Assembly: GCA_963669155.1 (NCBI GenBank)
Contig: OZ022580.1
Span: 17,546,027-17,610,026 of the forward strand
Reading direction: 5' to 3'
Length of the DNA: 64,000 nt
DNA from: Arbacia lixula
Lineage: Eukaryota > Echinodermata > Echinoidea > Arbacioida > Arbaciidae
Positions 57,779 through 64,000 of the stretch are shown here, in pieces. A model generated the notes under the pieces. The model was not told the DNA's origin. It was given only the letters and a program-made list of their open reading frames with translations, and ran no database searches. Positions within the stretch are counted from its first letter, which is position 1; every line of letters starts with the position of its first letter. The position numbers were made by a program, and so were the translations under genes.

Positions 57779-58459
57779 AGATGGAAATACTAGCTTGGGC
57801 GCGGCTGGCCACTTTTTTCATGTTGCTTGTCTGAAAGGAAAATATCTGAAAGTAACGTTTCATGCAATTTTTTTAAGCAGGTATGAAGCGGAACATTGCG
57901 AAATTGAGACTTTTATAATGCAACTTGATATTACGTTTAGAGCCTTTTTGCCATATTGTAACACTATTCCTCGATTGAACCTTTACTGATGCATCGTAGG
58001 TATTACATGTCACAACTGCGCAAGCATATGGGATGAGGATATTTCCCCAAATTCTTCTGCGCATCCGATTTTGTTTATACGTCAAATTCAGGCAAAACTC
58101 CAGAATATCGGCCGCATTGAACATCGAGATCAAAGAGAAAATCTTTGTGAAGCATTCTTTTGTGACTAGAAGGAGAGTACAATGAATCTGCATTAATTAA
58201 TTAAACATATGCTTGCGCAGTTGTGACATGTAATACCTACGATGCATCTATGAAGATTCAATCGAGGAATATTGTTACAATATGGCAAAAAAAGCTCTAG
58301 ACGAGATATCAAGTTGCAGTACAAAAATTTCAATTTCACAATATTCCACATGATGTTACATTACAAGATTGCATGAAACGTTACTAACACATATTTTCCT
58401 TTCAGACAGGTAACATGAAAAACGTGCCCAGGTGCCCCGAAGCTAGTATTTTCATCTCA
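57779..58459. mobile_element. Foldback repeat just outside the palindrome
   Basis: 57,779-58,030 and 58,206-58,459 are inverse copies: ATACTAGCTT, TTTTTCATGTTGC/ACCTGTCTGAAAGGAAAATA, CATGCAAT, CGATTGAACCTT, GATGCATCGTAGGTATTACA and GTCACAACTGCGCAAGCATA. A ~175-bp unpaired middle separates them. Could be a foldback MITE; a target duplication could not be fixed. Confidence 0.7.
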
Positions 58460-58619
58460 AAAAGGATCAAACTTCGTGTTTGCTTGTTCCCATTAACTAT
58501 ACAACAAGTTCTTAGTGACAGCATTAATAGTTCAGCAATATAAGTTGAAATGTACAAATCAGTAGAGTAGACAGGTTCGTACACCTGAGGGGATGACTGG
58601 GCTGCCAACGCTAGAGAAG

Positions 58620-58720
58620 AAGCGAAGCGACCGAGCCGGGAGGGCGGGGGGGGGGGGGTGTCCCCCCTCCCACGTCCCCCTCCCACGGGAGTGTCCCTCC
58701 TCCCACGGTAGGAAGCTTTT
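58620..58720. repeat. G/C-run-rich hairpin-prone repeat
   Basis: GAAGCGACCGAGCCGGGAGG, then a G13 run directly followed by TGTCCCCCCTCCCACG and two more CCCTCCCACGG units. Low-complexity; no gene assigned. Confidence 0.6.
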
Positions 58721-58792
58721 GCAATTTCGAACTTGGAATCATGAAATCTGATGCATACTTAATGAGGTAAATAACACACATAAGCGTGCACG

Positions 58793-58808
58793 CACACACA
58801 CAAATAAT

Positions 58809-58871
<63 letters not shown>
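58793..58871. repeat. (AC)n microsatellite
   Basis: About 38 CA units with few interruptions. Cys/Val-rich frames on the other strand are artefacts. Confidence 0.92.
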
Positions 58872-58873
<2 letters not shown>

Positions 58874-59019
58874 TTTCGACAAGATCTACATACCGTGCCA
58901 TACGAGTACAGAATGGACTGACACATATTAATTTTGCAGGGAGGGTTCATAATAGATCCAGGGGTAGTCTAGGTACCATTTGGCTTGAAACAGAATTTTC
59001 TGCGGTTTAGTTTCTAGTA

Positions 59020-59231
59020 CGGGAATGGAAGAAGTTGCAGGGGGTGATTGGGGCTATCCCAGTCGTCAAATCCGGCATCAGTTTCATCATCATCTTTCGC
59101 CTCAGATGCTCCATCGCCCTCAACGGCACTTTCTTCAGGTTGAACTTCCGAAAGAACAGGCTATCTTCGACATCATCCGATTTTGATGTGGATGGCTGTT
59201 CTTCATTATGTTCTTCTTTCTCATAGTGCTG
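59020..59231 (-). CDS. Possible acidic exon, unidentified (may be a broken gene)
   Basis: On the - strand an acceptor-like TTTTTCCAG precedes CACTATGAG at 59,231. One frame gives HYEKEEHNEEQPSTSKSDD and VEDS. After a frame change a second, equally acidic stretch follows: VLSEVQPEESAVEGDGASEA, KDDDETDAGFDDWDSPNHP. Both parts look like one acidic, disordered protein region, which suggests a frame shift (pseudogene or sequence error). The uninterrupted frame becomes basic and less likely. No family was recognised and no partner exon found. Confidence 0.35.
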
Positions 59232-59447
59232 GAAAAAGAAGTGATCTTTGATGTTTTCAACTTCTTATTATGAGCCATCCTAGAATCCGAAAATTAATTC
59301 ACGCTGTGAATTATGTAAAGGACACACTCACATATATTTTCCCCTTAAAAGATAAGGAAGACAAGGCATCCTGCTTAGCGGACTCACCACTTGTTTTTGT
59401 TTTCTAAATACAACCAAACAGTAGTAGCCCCCCCCCCCCCCCCCCCC

Positions 59448-60136
59448 TCAAGCAAAATAGCATAATTTTTTAAAGAAGCGGTTTGGGGCAAAATAATTTG
59501 CAGGATTGTTCCTTAACTTGTTGACTTTAACTTTGACATTAATCTAATTAGTAATGCATGAGTCGGCAAATTTTACAGGCAAAAATATAACTTTTGAAAA
59601 GTCACAACGGCAATTGTTTATGCCGTTTTAACAGTACATTTTAGCTTTTTTGTGCGATTTTTAAACTGTATTCACTCAACCATGGCACGGAAATGACTTC
59701 TAATGTTTACATAACAGGTCATGTTAAATTTTTGTCAAAATATCCAGTTGTATTTTTTCACAAAAATGTATAGGGTTTTTAAAACTTTCAAACTCAAGAG
59801 GGATGAGTATTTTTAAACGGTGCTCACTCAACCAGAGCAATGGGTTTAAATGTCGGGATAGGTGTAGGTGCATCGAGAGATGGATGATAAACAATGAAAG
59901 GGCATTAGGTATGCACCCGAAATGGAATTCATCAAAAATTCATATGACAGAAACCCAAAATTGCCCTTATGACTTTTGAAAAGTTACATGTTTGCCTCTT
60001 AAATTTGCCCACTCACGCATGGCTTATTGGATTAATGTGATTTTCACACAGCAGTTAGTCAATAAGGTGAGAAACAATCCTGCTAAATTATTTTGCCCAA
60101 AACCTCTTTAAGGAAGTTATGCTATTTTGCTTAGTG
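59448..60136. mobile_element. Foldback element with ~190-bp inverted ends
   Basis: 59,448-59,640 and 59,955-60,136 are inverse copies: AGCAAAATAGCATAA, TTTGGGGCAAAATAATTT, GCAGGATTGTT, TAATGCATGAGT/CACGCATGG, ACTTTTGAAAAGT. The middle holds ~310 bp with two similar short stretches (GTGCTCACTCAACCAGAGCA; GTATTCACTCAACCATGGCA). Adjacent to a C19 run at 59,429. No coding. Confidence 0.7.
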
Positions 60137-60234
60137 AGGACAAACCACAAGAGAACCACAAAATACTTTTCTTTTTTTTACCCTCTGAATTGGCTTTCAC
60201 AGTGTGAATGCGGTTAATACTAATAAGAGCAATT

Positions 60235-60345
60235 ACAATAATGATGAGGATTATTATCATCATCATCATAATTATTATTATCAATATTATAGTTGTTAGT
60301 AGTCATTATTATTATAATCGTATTATCATCATTATGACTTATTAA
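60235..60345. repeat. (ATT/ATC)n trinucleotide repeat
   Basis: Imperfect ATTATTATCATCATC-type tract. Confidence 0.85.
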
Positions 60346-60469
60346 GAAAATGAATATCATTCCCCAAACCTGGGGGAAGATTAAACATGCCTAGTACATC
60401 CTAGTCCAGCAACATAGCTCGATATTTTGACGTAATTGTTCACTTCTGTGTAAAAACACCAAAATTGGG

Positions 60470-61135
60470 GCTCAGTGACATCCATATCACAGTGATTCAA
60501 GGAAGAAAAGGGCGAATTACACAATGTGGAAGCTATACTCTACCTTTAAAATATCCTGTCACTCAACACATTAGTTATTTTGCATACTTACTCAATCAAT
60601 ATCCTTCCATCTTGACAACCTCTAAACTCCATTAATCTTTGCTGCAACTTCTTTAAAAGTAGCCCCTTTTCCGTGACATCACAGTAATTCAACGTAGAAA
60701 AACGCCAATTACGTATTCTCAAGCTAAGCCCGAGCATAAAAATTAAATCCTGTCCGGCAATAAATTATCTATTTTGCATAATTACTCATTCATGATCCTT
60801 CCATGGGGACAATTCATTCATATTCGCCGCATTTTCTGTAAAAGTCGCCCCTTTTTCGTGACATCCATATCACAGTAATTCAAGGTAGAAAAGGACGAAT
60901 TACACAAAGTTGAAGCTATATTCTTACATAAATAAAGATTCTGTCCCTCAAAACATTATTTTTTTGCATACTTACTCGTTTAATATCCTTCCATCTTGAC
61001 AACCTCGAAACTCCATTCATCTTTGCTGGAACTTCTTTGAAAGTCGCCCCTTTTCCGTGACATCAACATCACAGTAATTCAAGGTAGAAAAACGCCAATT
61101 ATATATTGTCAAGCTAAACCCGACATGAAAATTAT
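60470..61135. repeat. Tandem repeat, ~195-bp unit, about 3.4 copies
   Basis: CATATCACAGTAATTCAAGG and variants begin at about 60,482, 60,678, 60,864 and 61,062 (spacing near 190-200). Each unit also has TTTGCATACTTACTC, TCCTTCCATCTTGACAACCT and AAAGTCGCCCCTTTTCCGTG. Confidence 0.85.
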
Positions 61136-61140
61136 CCAGA

Positions 61141-61201
61141 CCTGTTCCATAGCTGGGATGAGTGGCACGGTGCCAAGAACCTTGGGAAGAAGGTGGCCAA
61201 G
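61141..61201 (+). CDS. Short exon-like fragment, WHGAKNLGKK motif
   Basis: Acceptor-like TTATCCAG, then LFHSWDEWHGAKNLGKKVAK and a good donor GTGAGA at 61,202. The W-H-x-x-K-N-x-x-K-K pattern resembles a region of large uncharacterised, transposon-related proteins of marine invertebrates in which 'D.WH..KN..KK' is conserved. This comparison is from memory and only 20 residues long. It directly abuts the tandem repeat, so a transposed fragment is as likely as a host exon. Confidence 0.4.
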
Positions 61202-61204
61202 GTG

Positions 61205-62865
61205 AGAACCTCCTTAAATATCGATAATGTTGTCATTTATCCTCTTGAAGTTGTTTAAAAGTACAATGGAAAATGAACATGTTTTGTCTTAATTACTATG
61301 ACATAGACGCCCTCTCCGAATTGATAATTATATAAAATGTGAGCTCCAGTTGGAAAGCTCATTGATATTGGCTATTAAACATGTTAAAAGTTCATAAACT
61401 GCAATTGAGATGACATGTTTCAAATCGTGTTCGTGGAATGTGTTACTTTTATTCGGTGGTCTGTCGTGCAGCGACAGATCATCTTCTAATTTCGTTAAAA
61501 TGTTGTTTCTTTATTATTTAGTTTTATTCCATGCCCCCCACTTTGTGGAAGCTATATCTCAACAATGCACATGTCATGTTTTATCGTATTTTGACCATGT
61601 CATACATGTCATGACATGATCGTGACGTCATTTACCAGCGATTTCATGAAAATCTAATAAGTGATATATCTCTAGAACTGATTGTCTATAGCTAATGAAA
61701 ATTGACATGCATGAAATTAATGATAAAGCGATCAATCTGAATAAATAAGAACTCGCGCGTACACATACGTTAGTGCAATAATGCGCGCGCAAAATTTAAA
61801 AATGCTCCAAATGCACTCAAAATTGTTTTGCATACGTTTCAGACCATTTCAAGTTTTTCAAAAATTTCTGCGCGTTCGCGCGTTTTTCCGTGCGCAACGT
61901 GAACGGAACGTCAAAATTCCGTTCTCTTTCTTTTTTCATGTTGCTGACACTACATAAATTACTTCCTGCAATTTTGAGCCATTTTCATAAAATAACAAGG
62001 TCGTGCGGGTGCGTCAAAGTTGAAAGTCTGCGCGTGCGTCAATACGTTTTTGTGTACAAATATTGTAAACAACATGACTACCTCTTCAGAATGGCGGGTG
62101 ACTCCCAATTTCTTTTTAATATTCTGAAATAGTATGAAATGTAGATGTGATTTTATGTGTCATTTTACTGTTATGTACATCGTGACGTCATCATATTGCC
62201 ATATGAATCGAAAAAATTAATTTTCACGTATGACGTCATGATTTTTTGTACTCGTTTTTGCGTATCTCAGTAATCCTTCATCCACTCTCTCCCAAATTTC
62301 AGTATGTTGTGCCTAAGACATTGATATATGGTAGGGTTTCCTTTATAATTCATTTTCACACGTCTTCAAGGTGTAAATTGATTACAGGCATTGACGTTTT
62401 AAATGAATGGGAAGATGGGTGGATGAATTGGCCATACAGACCACCTTATACTTGTCCACAAGTTTGTCTCGTTTAGTATTGTTTTTATTCCCAGGGATGT
62501 GCGTCATTGAAATAAGGGCGTTCAGTATGCCCAATGTAATCGGGAAAACCTAGTTCTCGGGGGGTTTGGGAAAAGGGTTGGGGGGGGGGGGGAGGGTGGA
62601 ATGGGAAAATATCAATTGTATAAATCAAGTATTTACGACCATCATAGCTTAGGTGTTCGTGAATACAATTAGGTAATAAATCAATGAAATGAAATTATTA
62701 TTTTTTTTATTTATCTACTTACTTATCTATTAACTTCATCATTATTTATTGTATATCATTCATTTGTCTTTTATTAGCAGGGGGCTGGGAGGAGGGGAGG
62801 AAATGTATAAATGCACATACACACCTTGATGACGAGCTGGCAACCAAAATGTATCCGCAAACTCT
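61205..62865. other. Intergenic, nothing recognised
   Basis: AT-rich with several GTGACGTCA-like and GCGCG patches (61,750-62,050) and a G14 run at 62,580. Frames up to 80 codons lack splice context or recognisable motifs. Confidence 0.5.
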
Positions 62866-62868
62866 ACT

Positions 62869-63370
62869 TTAAAGACTGTCCATCCCTTTTGCAAGCTTAA
62901 AATTTGAAATCGTCTATCACGATCGTAAATTGAAGAAAGTGTGATTCAAGACCATTTGTAAGAATATAGCATGTTGAAGCTTTCTGTATATGTAAAAATT
63001 TCAGCCGTTAAATTTCAAACCGACTTTTTTCGTACTACGAAAAAGTATTTGTTACAGTATTTGTTACAGTATTTGTTACAGTATCTATGTGGTTATTATG
63101 CATGTGTGAAATCCTAATTTTATGAGTAATTACCAAACTTTGGAGATGATTCCTTCTATAGAACAATTTATTTTCATAATGCGTTTTATAATTTAATGAA
63201 CAGATTAATCAATAAAGGAGATATTTCAACACAAACTGCAAAGGGCTTGAGGTAAAGACTATTAATCAGACGTTGTTTACGTGCATTATTTGAATTTTAC
63301 ACCTTGTATATGTTTTGCCAAAGTTTCGATGGTTTTGTGGTGATCTGAAAAAGGGACGGGCTGTCTTTAA
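62869..63370 (+). mobile_element. TTAA MITE outside the palindrome
   Basis: TTAA at 62,869-62,872 and 63,367-63,370. Ends AGACTGTCCATCCCTTTTGC and AAAAGGGACGGGCTGTCT are inverted repeats. Same family as 53,228-53,755 in opposite orientation. It carries a local triplication of ACAGTATTTGTT (63,044-63,080) that the other copy lacks. Confidence 0.85.
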
Positions 63371-64000
63371 CGGATCAGACCTTTTTTTTTCAAAAGAACA
63401 AGTTAGAGTTTCGGCATTTAAAAGAGAAAAACAAATATGAACAAATGATTGCAAGTTTTTTAAAGAAATGTGTTTTTTCATAACCTTCCTAAAAGCTCTC
63501 AATACTATGAAGGATTATAAAATAATGTTTGTGTCTTAGAGGTACATTCTAGCAAAAAAAAATATCTACGGAAGGAGCATCATTTAAAAAAGGAACAATA
63601 TGTTCCAACATTCTTTCAATGAACTGTTATTCTGAAAGTCAAAACAAACTACATGGGCAAAGAATGTGCACCACGATTGGCAGAATTTAGGTTTTATCCT
63701 ATTAAACTAAACTAACACTGTCTTATTCATAAATGAACACATATTCCTTAATCACATTCTATTTTGTGTCTTTTCTTGGGATATAAGTAATATTAGCAAA
63801 CAAAGCAATTATGAAAACAACACAACTCATTTTGTTGGTACGCAATCAAAATGTAGAACTACGGGTTGAAATAACAGTAGAAGAGGAATTTCACATAATA
63901 GTCGTCATGCGCGCACGTGCTGACTGTTGTATGTACTTTATATCTGCGCTTCTGATTGGCTAAAGTATCGCCGCCTGACAGGCTGCAACCAGAGTCAAAA
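63371..64000. other. AT-rich terminal stretch, nothing recognised
   Basis: No exon, RNA gene or repeat could be supported. The last ~100 bases are GC-richer (GCGCGCACGTGC at 63,909). Confidence 0.5.

Noticed and set aside
58611..58950. Cys/Val-rich open frames on the - strand
   Set aside because: They are translations of a CA dinucleotide tract.

Overview
This is a eukaryotic nuclear window: split exons with GT/AG junctions, long AT-rich introns, non-LTR retrotransposon remains, MITEs, tRNA-derived SINE heads and many microsatellites. The receptor-type protein tyrosine phosphatase (PTP) gene, the TMEM53/DUF829-like remnant and the transposon mix suit a marine invertebrate deuterostome such as an echinoderm or lancelet. 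That placement is an inference and the species cannot be named.

Layout. (1) 1-8,000: the 3' part of a receptor PTP gene on the + strand. Thirteen exons (6-7,086) encode most of a catalytically competent D1 domain and a complete but degenerate D2 domain, followed by a 3' UTR with AATAAA signals. (2) 8,000-11,100: a diverged tandem repeat and a TTAA-flanked foldback MITE. (3) 11,102-57,569: a giant imperfect inverted repeat, the dominant feature. The left arm (11,102-32,013) is repeated in reverse as the right arm (32,696-57,569) around a 682-bp spacer holding one tRNA-Ile(GAT)-like sequence and two tRNA-like SINE heads. (4) 57,570-64,000: flank with a short inverted repeat, a second foldback element, a possible acidic exon, a ~195-bp tandem repeat ending in a small exon-like fragment, and a TTAA MITE whose sister lies in the right arm.

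Inside each arm, from outside inwards: a ~215-bp MITE family, a foldback element with ~400-bp inverted ends that carries exon-like segments, CT/GA-rich modules with an unidentified exon-like segment, a stack of nested LINEs, and a decayed DUF829/TMEM53-like gene with two in-frame TGA stops at the same places in both arms. Many insertions occupy only one arm: three copies of a 7-bp-TSD MITE family, a TTAA MITE, two related MITEs in the left arm, and a Tc1 fragment, an L1-like LINE and a LINE 3' tail in the right arm. The arms have therefore evolved separately since they arose, and the structure is not a simple read-foldback artefact. Joining of two haplotypes in opposite orientation during assembly is not excluded.

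The only gene here that looks functional is the PTP gene. The rest of the window is best read as a transposon-dense palindrome with host-gene fragments.
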